A DNA stretch of 64,000 bases from Prosopis cineraria. Lineage: Eukaryota > Streptophyta > Magnoliopsida > Fabales > Fabaceae. The DNA lies in assembly GCF_029017545.1 (NCBI RefSeq), contig NW_026555344.1:39892484-39956483 (forward strand), given 5' to 3'. Below are positions 24,201 through 35,183 of this stretch, in pieces; the stretch's first letter is position 1, and the number at the start of each line of letters is the position of its first letter. Position numbers and translations under genes: made by a program. The notes beneath the pieces were generated by a model that ran no database searches, was not told the origin of the DNA, and saw only the letters and a program-made list of their open reading frames with translations.

Positions 24201-24815
24201 TCCTCCAGCTCTTATAACCACGAGATTTGAAAGCTTTCCCAGCTCAACAGGAAGAACTCCACTAAGATTATTATCTAAAATATTAAGGTTCTTCAAACTA
24301 ACACAATCACCAAGCTCTTTGGGTATTTCCCCAGAAAGCTGGTTAGAGTTCAAGCTCAAACTTTGGAGGTTTTTTAGATTGCCGATGCTGGAAGGAACGA
24401 CACCGACAAGATTATTTGAGCTAAGGTCAATGGTTATAAGCTGAGAGCAGTGTCCAATATCAGGTGAGATAAACCCAGAAAGGTTAGCCCCTGAAATGAC
24501 AAGTTTCTGAAGAAAGGGAAAAGATGAAATGTTAGGAGGAAAAGGAAGCGCTAATTCTGTTGCTTGAATGTTTATCTCCGTGACAAGGTTTTGTGAAGAG
24601 CATTTGATGAAAGACCAGTTACAAGGGTTGGGGTTTGAAGGGTTCCAATTGGAAAAAGACGAAGGAGGAACAGAGGAGGAGGAGGAGGAGTGGAGCCATG
24701 AAAGTAGAACTTGACCTTCATTGTTTGAAGAAGACGAAAGATGAGGAAGAAGCAGAAAAAGAAGGTTGAAGAAGGAGGGAAGATGAAGAAGCGTGAAAGA
24801 TTGCTGCCTCGACAT
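21280..24815 (-). CDS. RGI2: LRR receptor kinase, RGI (RGF peptide receptor) type
   Basis: A plasma-membrane receptor kinase of the subgroup that perceives tyrosine-sulfated RGF/GLV peptides in root meristems; related receptors are RGI1 and RGI2. Two exons, 24815-21908 and 21797-21280, with one GT-AG intron (110 bp) between APE and YGY of the kinase activation segment, give 1141 residues. Order: signal peptide (1-30), N-terminal LRR cap with NPCNWSFIKCSS, about two dozen plant-type LRRs, membrane segment about 719-741, and kinase from about 786. Kinase landmarks are VIGKGCSGVVY, AVKK, IVHRDIKANN (catalytic Asp about 923), ADFGLAK and GSYGYIAPE; it is an RD kinase with all key residues. The ATG at 24815 is preferred because a signal peptide follows; an in-frame ATG at 24887 would prepend 24 basic residues. 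The exact paralogue (RGI1 or RGI2) is not settled; the symbol rests on remembered synteny with At5g48940. Confidence 0.92.
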
Positions 24816-26949
24816 TTGGTGGTGATTGTTGTGGTTGCTCAAGAAACGCCTCGGCCTTGGCACTGCCTCAAAAACTCCAAGCCACAAGCACTACGCTTGG
24901 CCTTGCATTGCCCCTCCCTCACACAGAGTCTGGAAGAGCTAGTGTTTAATACTATTATACTTGCTTTGAGGAAAAGTAACCAAGTGAGAAGCAAGAGGAC
25001 AACAGATCTTTAATATGATAACCCCTTCAAGAAAGCAAGAGTAGGTGACAAGAGACTGTAAATGATAAATTATGCAGCGAGACTGAGACCACAACCACCG
25101 CGGAACCACCACCTCCTCGGCCTCGGGGTTCTGTCTCCTGATATATAATATATATGCAGGGACCGAAAATTGAAGCTACATGCTTCTCCTGTTTTTATAT
25201 ATAATATATTTTTATTGAATCTTAAATATTAATAAATATTTATTACTTAGTTAAAATGATGTAAAATTATAATAATTTTTCAATTTTATCTTTAATAATA
25301 TTACAATTAATATTATAATGATAAAAGGAAAACGTATAATTAATTATTTATTTTATTTTTTAAGATAATGATAGCATTGTTAATTATTTAAAAATATTAT
25401 TTATATTTTTTATATTTATAACTAAAATAAATTTTTTTAAAAAAATATTTTATATATAGAAATTGGGTGAGTGTGTGTGTGTATAGTTTATGAAAGCCGT
25501 TGTTTTATACGAAGGGGCAGATGTCACATGTGGTCTTGCATTGTTTTCCTCAACCTAGTCACTACAGCAACATGGGGGGTGTCCCATTTTTATGTATTTC
25601 GTGTTGTGGGTAAAGATTAACAATTCACTGTTCACATAATTCAATTGGGTTGGACCAATGATCAAACCAGTGACGTAATAATTAAATTAAAAAAATTATA
25701 TATATATATAATAATTTAAATATAAAAAATAAATATGAAATTGTTACTTAACTTAAAAAAATTAAATATTTTAAGTTTACCATGATTTAATAAGTCATAT
25801 GATACAACATAACATCAAATGATTAAAAAAATTAATCATTTTTTGAAAAAAAATTTAATAAAAAAGTTTTTTTTTAAATAGTCCGATTCTTAAAAATCAA
25901 ATCTAGTTTCTAGCTTAATTTCGATTCTCAGTCTGACATCTGACCTAAAATGACCCAACCCAACATAACTTCTAAAACAATTTTCATTAACCAAACTATA
26001 ATTTGGATCAATCAATGATTGGATCAATCCAACTGTTCAGTTTGATTTTAAAATTATTAAGATGAAATTAAGATGAAAATGAGTTGACCAACACATACAA
26101 GATCATTTGAATCTGCTCAACTAAAGCTCTTCCTTCCTGGGAACACCCCAAGCTTTTACTCTGGAAGTGAAAGTAAACGATTCTAAAAAATAGCCAAAAT
26201 GATAAAGAAAGCAGGAAGGGGACAATGGCTGTGACGAGACCGACAGAGTGTACGAGAAGAGAATCATATTCTCATAGGATGTGATTTTCCCTGAAAGCAA
26301 GGCTCATTCATTATTATAGCTAATGCCTCCCTCGTGCTTCTTAAATCTTAATTAGAATATATTCACCTCCTTCCCTCATAATGGCTCCGGGAACTTACTT
26401 GTTGAATGGATCCTCAAAGGCTTTAAATGAGATTTTCTCAAATGCAAAAACAAACAAATCTCCTGCTTTTACTGAAAGCCCGATGGAAGGTGTCAAATGA
26501 GCCATATATGCTGTCAAACCAACATTTAGCCGACAAACATGATTTTAGGCTATATGGCTTATAAGCCCAACATTGGCAGAAAAGTGAATATGGACTTGTA
26601 AACTATTAGAGACTGTTCCCAAAATTAAGCCCCATAATGTAACAAGCCCAAAACTGACCTGCTATATCACCATGCAGCTTACTTTCCATTTTTTTTTAAT
26701 CAATGGGTTGGTCCTAATTGAAAGGATTAATCCTTGGAACATAGCGAAAGGTTTAAAATTTTAAGGAAAGAAGTGTTTAAATTTAGTACATGATCATGTC
26801 TCCAATTAAATTACTTCTAATAAAAAAATACTCATGTACAATAAAAAAAACTTCCATATCTTTTCAAAAAGTTACAAGAAAAATACTTAGATTCTAATCA
26901 TTTCAAAATTAATTTTCAGAAATATATTACAAAATATTAATAAAACTTC
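24816..26949. other. 5' flank of the RGI gene and AT-rich spacer
   Basis: The first 300 bases or so should hold the promoter and 5' UTR of the minus-strand receptor gene; I do not see a convincing TATA box. From 25140 the sequence is AT-rich. The stretch 26100-26680 is of more normal composition but has no ORF or RNA signature that I recognise. Confidence 0.5.
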
Positions 26950-27146
26950 CACCACGCACGCCTGCATTCGTATTCTAAAAAAAAATTCAAAACATAGCGT
27001 GCAATCCAGATTTGCCTTGAAGAAAAAAAAAAATCTTCTTACGGAAATTGAAGTGTTCTTTTTTAGCAAAGATACTATATACATCTAAAAAAAAAATACC
27101 AAAATGCTATATCATGAGAATTATTTTCCAAAATATTACATCTAAA
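26950..27146. repeat. Direct repeat, copy 1 (about 197 bp)
   Basis: Matches 27853-28048 in the same orientation. Shared blocks are CACCACGCACGCCTGCATTC, GCGTGCAATCCAGATTTGCC and CCAAAATGCTATATCATGAG. Confidence 0.85.
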
Positions 27147-27852
27147 ATACCAAAATGCTAGATTCTAAACATGTTTAAATTAATTTTAAGAAATATATTA
27201 CAAAATATTAATAAAATAACTAAATTAAGAATAGTTAGACTACTTATTTTTATAATATTTAATTTTTCTAAAATTAGATTATTAGTTTCTTATTACTTAA
27301 TAGTAACTCTTCTGTTGTCCACTCGGAATTACTCTTCTTACACTTATTAATTTAAATATTTAAAATTAATTAAATTTTCTTATTTTCCGTCAAGGTTCTT
27401 GGTTAGTCCGACCGGTCAAAAGAGTACTCAATAATTTAATTCTGTTTTCTTGATTACTCTTCTATTCATTCATATTATTTTTTTGACCAAAATATTATGT
27501 TTAAAATAAACGTAACATGTCCCATTGATGAGTTTGTGTGTGTGTGTTTTTTTTTTTTTTTGGGTTTAACAATACTCAACTTCGGAGATGCAGCATTATA
27601 GTTTTTTTTTTTTTTTTACAACAGCATTATTGTTTGATAACTCTTTGATTGCGCATGCAAATAGAAATTTGGTATGTATTAAAAATATCATTATGTAAAT
27701 TTAAATTTGTTTTGACCTGAATATAGTGTAAATTAATGCAAGTTGGAATACACACACACACACACAATATATAGTGATCCGTCAAACAATCCAAACTGGT
27801 CGTGAGGTGAGGAACAAGCCTACTCTTTAGAGTTCTTCAAGGGGTCACCAGT

Positions 27853-28048
27853 CACCACGCACGCCTGCATTCGTATTCTAAAAAAAGCTCAAAACATCGC
27901 GTGCAATCCAGATTTGCCCTGAAAAAAAATCTTCTTATGGAAATTGAAGTGCTTTTTTTTTTTAATAACAAAGATACTATGTACAGCAATTAAAAAAAAA
28001 CCAAAATGCTATATCATGAGAATTATTTTTCAAAATATTACATCTAAA
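27853..28048. repeat. Direct repeat, copy 2 (about 196 bp)
   Basis: Second copy of the segment at 26950-27146, about 900 bp downstream. The two differ mainly in A/T homopolymer lengths. Neither shows LTR-type termini. Confidence 0.85.
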
Positions 28049-29090
28049 CTGATTCCTGCATTGAACAATTTACAAAATTAATGATACCATGAACGATTTT
28101 TTCAATATTTAGTCCAAAGTGAAACAAAACTTGTCCTTGGCATGAATGATTTTAAACTTCATCTCCATCACTACTCTTGCTCCTAATAAATGAAATGAAT
28201 AGTTAGTTTAATGATTTAGTAATCATTTAAATGAAAAATAATGAGCAAATAATTGGAGAGGAAAGTTTTAATAATTACATAATGTTACTAATATGGTTAA
28301 GGAATTATTATAATGTGTATTAAATTAAAAATTATTACTAATAAATAAATAATTATTAGGTTTTATAAAAATTAATAAAAAAAATAATTAAGCTATATGA
28401 ATGAAAAGTGAAAATTAATTTACCTCACACATAATGACTTCTGATACTATATCTTGTTTTTCTTCTCATATATTGCAGCTGTTGTTATTGTTGTATGTTT
28501 TTCTCTCCTTGAAATTCAAGTGTTTCACTTATCTGTGTAGTTGATATATTTAAATCAAACTAAGGTAAATCAACTAAAAAAATTGATTATCTAGGGGTGT
28601 CATATATTTCATTTGATGGTCCATCATATTTAAAAGTAGAAGTATTGTATTTAACTGAAAATAGTGTGAGGTCATTAAGTAAAGATATAAACGGTCCAAA
28701 TTGAATTAAAGTGGGTGAGTTAAAAAGGAGTGATGATGAAGGTGCCATGTAATGAAACTCAGTTGAGTAGGATTGGGAGAGGTAAAAGGGAATGATGATA
28801 ATGATAATGTTAGTATGTAATGGGATTGATTAAAATTTTAAGGTTCTTATTCTCTTATATTTTCATTTTCAATTGGTGATTGTGTAGACAAGTAACTCCC
28901 TTGTCGCTTGCTAGGTCTATTTCAAAAAATTTATAGATGACACAACTCAATTCTTGATGGAGCAAGTTGAAAGTCTTTGTTAAATCGCTATCTTCTCATT
29001 GCAAGTAAAATATTGAGCTGGTCTTAAGCAACCCTATCTTAACAATCAATGAAATGAGAGCATTATAAATGAAAATTAATTATTAGCAAG

Positions 29091-29307
29091 TACTCTTTCT
29101 GTTAAAAAATATAAGACATTTTTAACCAAATCTTACACCCAATAAAGTAGTTACTTACTTTCAAACTAACTCTATCTTTTCATATTCATCCTTATTAAAT
29201 ATCTTATAATAAATATAAAGTCGCTATCAATAGGGACATTTTTAAAAAATATAATGATTATATCTCAAAAAATTAAAAATATCTTATATTTTTAAACAAA
29301 AGGAGTA
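29091..29307. mobile_element. Stowaway-like MITE
   Basis: The left end TACTCTTTCTGTTAAAAAATATAAG pairs with the inverted right end ..CTTATATTTTTAAACAAAAGGAGTA, and TA borders it. This is the common plant ACTCCCTCC-type family (Tc1/mariner), non-coding. Confidence 0.75.
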
Positions 29308-29734
29308 TAACTTTTTTATTTTATCAGTCTAAAGTAAACAATAAAAAAATTGAATTACAACACCTTTTTGAGAAAAAAAAGTAGGAGATTCTCGCATGAC
29401 AGGAAATATTATATCATGTTAATAAAAAAAAAAAGCTGAATTCATTTACTACGTGAATGATTTCACCTTTCTTTAAAAAAATTAATTTCTAACTATTTAT
29501 ATTTGATTTGAACGAGTTTTTTATGACAACACACTCACTTTTTAGTTTGAATAATTTTTGGTATAATATCTGAATAAATACTAATTTTTTTTTTACTGTT
29601 ATATAGTGAAATGATAAAAAAGCCAATTGGAGCGAACCAAAATAAATTCTGATGAGAGCGCCCTGCTGCATCTTGGATGAGGTCGCGTGAATCAATTTAC
29701 ACATTTACATTAAACGAACTCATGACTTAACATG

Positions 29735-29987
29735 TACTCCTCTATTTATAAATATAAAATATTTTTTAATTAAATTTTATTTTTTAATAAAATAATTATT
29801 TATTTTTAAATTAATTTTATTTTTATATATATTTATTCCTATTAAACACTTTATAATAAATATAAATTTATTATTAATAAGGACACGTAAAAAAATACTA
29901 ATTACATATCAAAAGACTAAAAATACTTTATATTTTTGAACATTTAACTCTTTAAAAAATATCTTACATTTTTGAACGGAGGGAGTA
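29735..29987. mobile_element. Stowaway-like MITE
   Basis: TACTCCTCTATTTATAAATA at the left pairs with ACGGAGGGAGTA at the right. The interior is almost only A and T. Confidence 0.7.
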
Positions 29988-30017
29988 TTCCTTTTTGAGC
30001 CCTCCAAAAAAAACATA

Positions 30018-30657
30018 TATTCCTTCCATTAAAAAATATTTTTAATATTAAAAAATGTAAAATATTTTCAGTTATTTAAGATATAACCATTATTTTTTTA
30101 AAGTGTCCTTATTATAAATAAATCACTTTATATTTTTTTAGGGTGAATCATCCTATTAAATAAAAATAAATATAAAAAGATAAAATTAGTTTAAATATAA
30201 GTTTACTTGAAGGGTGAGATTTAATTAAAAATATCTTATATTTTTTAATAAAGAGTAAATTATAAGAGTAAATTAGTTTTGACAGTATTGCAGGGTGAGA
30301 TTTAAATATAAGTAACTACTTAAAGAGTAAAATGTGATTAAAAATACTTTATACTCTCTCCTTTCTAAATTATAAAAAATTTTTAAAAATATTTAACATC
30401 TTAAAATATAAAATATTTTGATAAAAATAAAGTTTTATTAATGATATTTTTTCAATGTTACTCTTCATATGTATTCTTTTTCTTGAACATTATTTTATTA
30501 ATGAAGTATTAAATGAAAGATATTTTTAAAAATTTATATTTTTATTTTAAAAAATAAGATTATAAAATATATTTAATAAATTTTATTAATATATAAAATT
30601 TTATTTAATAATATTTTATAATTTGGGACTGAGAGAATATTTTGTAACGGAGGAAGT
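30018..30657. mobile_element. Stowaway-like MITE containing a second MITE
   Basis: Outer ends TATTCCTTCCATTAAAAAAT and (inverted) TACTTCCTCCGTTACAAAAT match. Within it, 30352-30639 has its own ends TACTCTCTCCTTTCTAAATTAT and (inverted) TATTCTCTCAGTCCCAAATTAT, so one element landed in another close to its right end. Confidence 0.65.
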
Positions 30658-30968
30658 AAAACATAAGAGTAAATTATTTCGGACATTATCGTGGGGCAAA
30701 AATCCTAACATGGCGGAAAGAGAATCTAGTAATGTCAAGACCTAAAGATATTCCGTCATAATAACAAGTAATGATAAGCATTGAGTGAGAATGAGTGAGT
30801 TGAGGAGACAGCCTCGTGTACTCCATGAATGAGCTTTACTTATAGTCAAACGTTGTGTCAGCTTTCCAAAGAAAGAAGAAACAGATAGCCTCTTTCTTTG
30901 AATTGCCCACAACGGAAACAGAACACGCCCCGTTTTATCTCTCTTCCCACTCCGACCTTCACCCCCTC

Positions 30969-33900
30969 ATGGCGTTCATGAAGCTTTTCACTATCTATGC
31001 TTTCATGTCCTGCTACACTTTATCTCTCTCTTCCTCTGCCTCCTCTGACGTTGAACTTCTCTTGGGGAAAATCAAAGCATCCTTACAAGGTAGCTCCCAG
31101 AATATCATCTTGTCTTCTTGGAACTCCTCTGTGCCTCTTTGCCAATGGAGGGGTCTCAAGTGGGTCTTCTCCAATGCCTCTTCTCTCCCCTGCACCGACC
31201 TTTCTTCTCCTCATTGGACCAATCCGTCACTCTTCAAAGACCCTCATCTTCGTTTGCTCTCTCTTCAGCTTCCTTCCGCTAATCTCTCCGGTTCCATCCC
31301 CAGAGAGATTTCTGAGCTCCCTATGCTTCAGAGCCTCTATCTCAACTTCAATTCTTTGAAAGGACCAATTCCTCTTGAACTTGGCTATACTTCCTCCCTC
31401 TCCGAAATCGATGTGCGTGAAAATTTTCTAAGCGGAATTTTGCCTCCGTCCATCTGGAATATGTGCGATAGGCTTGTTTCTCTCAGACTCCATGGAAATT
31501 TGCTTTCCGGTTCTATTCCAGAACCAGCATTGCCGAATTGTACTTACGACACTTTGCGATTTCTTGATTTGGGCGAGAACAACTTTTCTGGGAATTTCCC
31601 AGACTTCATTACTCGTTTTGGTGGGTTGAAACAGCTTGACTTGGGGAATAATATGTTTGTGGGTTCGATTCCTCAGAGCTTGGAGGGGCTGAGGCTTGAG
31701 AAATTGAACCTTTCCCACAATAATTTTAGTGGAGTTTTGCCTGCTTTTCTGGAACCCAAGTTTGGTGTGGAGGTTTTTGAAGGGAATAACCCGGACTTGT
31801 GTGGTCCGCCCTTGAGAAGATGTGGTGGAAATTCTAATCCTAGACTAAGTGCTGGTGCTATGGCCGGCATAGTTATCAGTCTGATGGCAGGAAGTGTGGT
31901 TTTAGCTTCTCTGCTTATAGGGTATGTGCAAAACAAGAAGAAGAAGGGCAGAGGAGAGAGTGAGGATGAATTGGAGGAAGAAGAAGACGTGGAAAATGGT
32001 GATGATAGTAATGGTAGTGGTGGTAGTGGTGAGAACAAGCTTATGTTATTTCAAGGTGGCGAGAATTTGACCTTAGACGATGTGTTGAACGCAAATGGGC
32101 AAGTTGTGGAGAAGACGTGTTATGGGACTGTGTATAAGGCAAAGCTTGCTGATGGTGGGACCATTGCTTTGAGGTTGTTGAGAGAAGGTTGCTGCAAGGA
32201 CAGGGCTTCAAGCTTGCCGGTTGTAAAGCAACTAGGAAAAATTCGCCATGAGAATTTGATTCCTTTAAGAGCTTTCTATCAAGGGAAGAGAGGGGAGAAG
32301 CTCCTTATTTTTGATTATCTGCCTCTTAGAACCCTGCATGATCTTCTACATGGTAAATATATAATCCTTCCCTTTGTGTTTTTTTCCCCCGGTTTGCTTT
32401 ATATTGCACCTTGCATATCCATTTCACATTCATCAAAAACTCTTGCGGTGAACCAATTGTTTCAAGTGTCTCATTGCCTGTTAGAATTTTAATATTTCAT
32501 ACTCCAAACATCTATAATGGTATATTCCTTTCATTTATCCCAAAACTAGACTTGACTACTTGTTCAATTTAGGCACTAGGAGGATAACTGTGATTGTAAA
32601 TTGTTCATGAGCTAGGTCATGCTAACTTTGATAGCATAGTTTTAACCTATCATAGGGATTATTGAAATTTTATGCAAAGAATCTCTCCTAGAGGAATGAG
32701 ACTAGGCCGTTTCACTAATAAATAATATTATGGATCAATAATAATAGCAAAATTTATGAGACTCCTTTCCTTTGACACTAAGATTCAGCAATAAATCTTG
32801 AACTAAGTTTGGTTGCATCAGTGAAGTCAGTAGTGAGAAACTTCATGATCTTGGACTATTAAAAAACCTTCTGGCTCAACAAGAACTTAAGCAACGATGC
32901 AAAATGGAATTTTCCAGGTTGTTCCTTTTGTTCGCGTGCATGAATTGTAAAATAACGTATGCTTCTGCTGGCTACTTATTTCAAATATTTGTATAGTTTT
33001 GCTCCTTACATGGGCAAATGCCTCTGCATTTTATTCTTTATTTTTGTTCTATGGAAGAAGGATGATTGAAAAACAACTATATTTGAGACACCAAGGACTT
33101 AAAAAATACCACGGGAACAGAAAAATTATTTGACCTAATGCAGCTGAAAGTTTTGGATCACAGTCTTAAAAACATCGACAAGTGTTTCGCAATCTTAAAA
33201 ATTACATTACTGCATCAAAAATAATTGCTTCCTTATGGTCATTTGTAATCATGGGAGTTTATGAGGCCTATTGGCAGAGTCTCTGTTATGCCACAAGTGA
33301 AGGTTGTAGCAAGAACTAAGCTCTAAAGAATATCTTTTCATTTTATATTTATTTGTTTTGACTTTTGATATGAAGGGAAGCTGATATGAAGGCTTTACAT
33401 AGGTTGCGATTGATCCCTCTATTGTAATTTTGGTTTCCAACAGAAACTAAAGCCGGAAAACCAGTGTTAAACTGGGTCAGGCGACACAAGATTGCATTGG
33501 GTATAGCTAGAGGGCTTGCATGTCTTCACACAGGGCTTGATTCTCCAATTACTCATGGGTGTGTCAAATCAAAGAACGTTGTTGTGGATGAATTCTTTGT
33601 TGGCAGGCTCACTGAGTTTGGGCTTGATAAGCTATTGGTTCCAGCAGCAGCAGATGAAATGGTGGCACTTGCTAAGTCTGAGGGCTATAAGGCTCCAGAG
33701 CTTCAAAGGATGAATAAATGTAATTCAAGAACAGATGTTTATGCATTCGGCATATTGCTGTTGGAGATTTTGATTGGGAAGAAACCTGGAAAAAGTGCGA
33801 GAGGAAGTGAGTTTGTAGATTTGCCTTCTATGGTGAAAGTGGCAGTTTTAGAGGAGACAACAATGGAAGTGTTTGATGTGGAGATATTGAAAGGGATAAG

Positions 33901-34084
33901 AAGTCCTATGGAAGAAGGGTTGATTCAAGCTTTGAAGCTAGCAATGGGTTGTTGTGCCCCTGTGGCTTCAGTTAGACCCAGCATGGATGAAGTTGTGAGG
34001 CAGCTGGAGGAGAACAGACCAAGAAACAGATCTGCTTTATACAGCCCCACAGAAACTAGAAGTGGAAGTGGTACCCCATTTTGA
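30969..34084 (+). CDS. TMKL1: TMKL1, LRR receptor-like pseudokinase
   Basis: A membrane-anchored LRR protein with a kinase-like domain that should not catalyse phosphotransfer; its role in plants is poorly known. Two exons, 30969-32352 and 33444-34084, with a 1091-bp GT-AG intron, give 674 residues, the same length I recall for Arabidopsis TMKL1 (At3g24660). Order: signal peptide (1-27), LRR cap, about five LRRs, membrane segment about 297-320, acidic juxtamembrane stretch rich in E/D, and kinase-like domain from about 370. The defects are clear: the VAIK lysine is Arg in IALRLL (about 402), HRD is HGC in ITHGCVKSKNV (about 499), and DFG is EFG in LTEFGLDK (about 519). The start at 30969 is chosen because it opens the signal peptide; the upstream ATG at 30855 would bury it. 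It is convergent with the pectate lyase, as in Arabidopsis if memory serves. Confidence 0.95.
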
Positions 34085-35183
34085 GCAGTTTCTCTTTCTG
34101 CATGCGTGTCGGGTGGATGATTGTAATAATTTTCATCTAGAGAATGCATTTTAGAAAGGGGAAATCTGTGTTTTGTTATTCATGGATGCAAAGAGACATT
34201 TCTGGGTATTACACATGCAATGCTATGAGGATCAATGATACTGAAGTAGTGTCCTAAAGGCTGAAATTAATATGAAACATGGGGAGGAATTAGTTGAAAT
34301 TTGATGAAATAATCCTGAGTGTCATGGATTCATTAACTTTGATCTGATCATTTTCTGAAGTTGGTACTCTTATGGAGATTGTACTAAAACTTTTGCTGGA
34401 TAAGTATGTTTGAAGTATTTGAATGTCAAATATTTTGCGTTTATTGTCAGATCAAAATGATATCAACAAGATCCAAACACATTATACTACAGACGGCTAT
34501 TGATTAATGATTTTAATTCATTAGCTTAAAGATGACGGTATACTGTATAAACATCATATGGCATACTAGTACGTGTGCAATTTTTGAAATAAAGTTTTCC
34601 GACGAGACGAAGACAAGTCACTGAAAAAGGAACACAATAAATGTAAGGCATAACAAGGGAGAAGAGAGTTCTGATTCGAACAAATGCACAGCAAACTAAT
34701 TCAATAATAATAATAACATCCATATTCTTTTCTTCATTTTCGCCATTCATATGGGACATACCAAGTGTTCTCTAAAATGAAGGGCTTACAAACATTGTTT
34801 CGACAAGATCAAACTATATATAGATGAGGAGATGAAAATAGACTAAAAGGGGTACATATAAGAGTAGATACGGTTTCCCTCTAAAATTAAGGGAAAAACC
34901 CTTCACTTCAGTAACTGAAGCAATTGTGGGAAAGGCTTTTTCTAAGCAATCATTGCTATCAAATTGATGACAGTAGTTGACATACTAAAAGAAATGTACG
35001 CCCTTTTCTTCCCCATTTGCAAAATCTAAATGGGGAAAGATGTGACCAAAGTGGCTGCAAACTCACTCAATATACCTAGACAATGCAATAAACGAGGAGA
35101 AAGATTGAGAGCTTTTCCTTCTTCCTTTCCTTTGTCAGTTTTACTTTCATTATTGTATTTTTGTTTTGCTGATGTTCTTGGTA
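34085..35183. other. Intergenic space between convergent genes
   Basis: Contains the 3' UTR and terminator regions of TMKL1 and of the pectate lyase. No separate gene or repeat is recognised. Confidence 0.6.

Larger units (their letters stand above)
29308..30968. other. MITE-rich promoter side of TMKL1
   Basis: This tract carries the two MITEs listed at 29735 and 30018 and then about 310 bp of more complex sequence (30660-30968) that must contain the TMKL1 promoter and leader. No other gene is visible; the 71-codon ORF at 29489-29704 has no recognisable features. Confidence 0.5.

Noticed and set aside
23218..24444. Plus-strand ORFs of about 100 codons over the RGI leucine-rich repeats
   Set aside because: They are antisense shadows of the repetitive LRR coding sequence.
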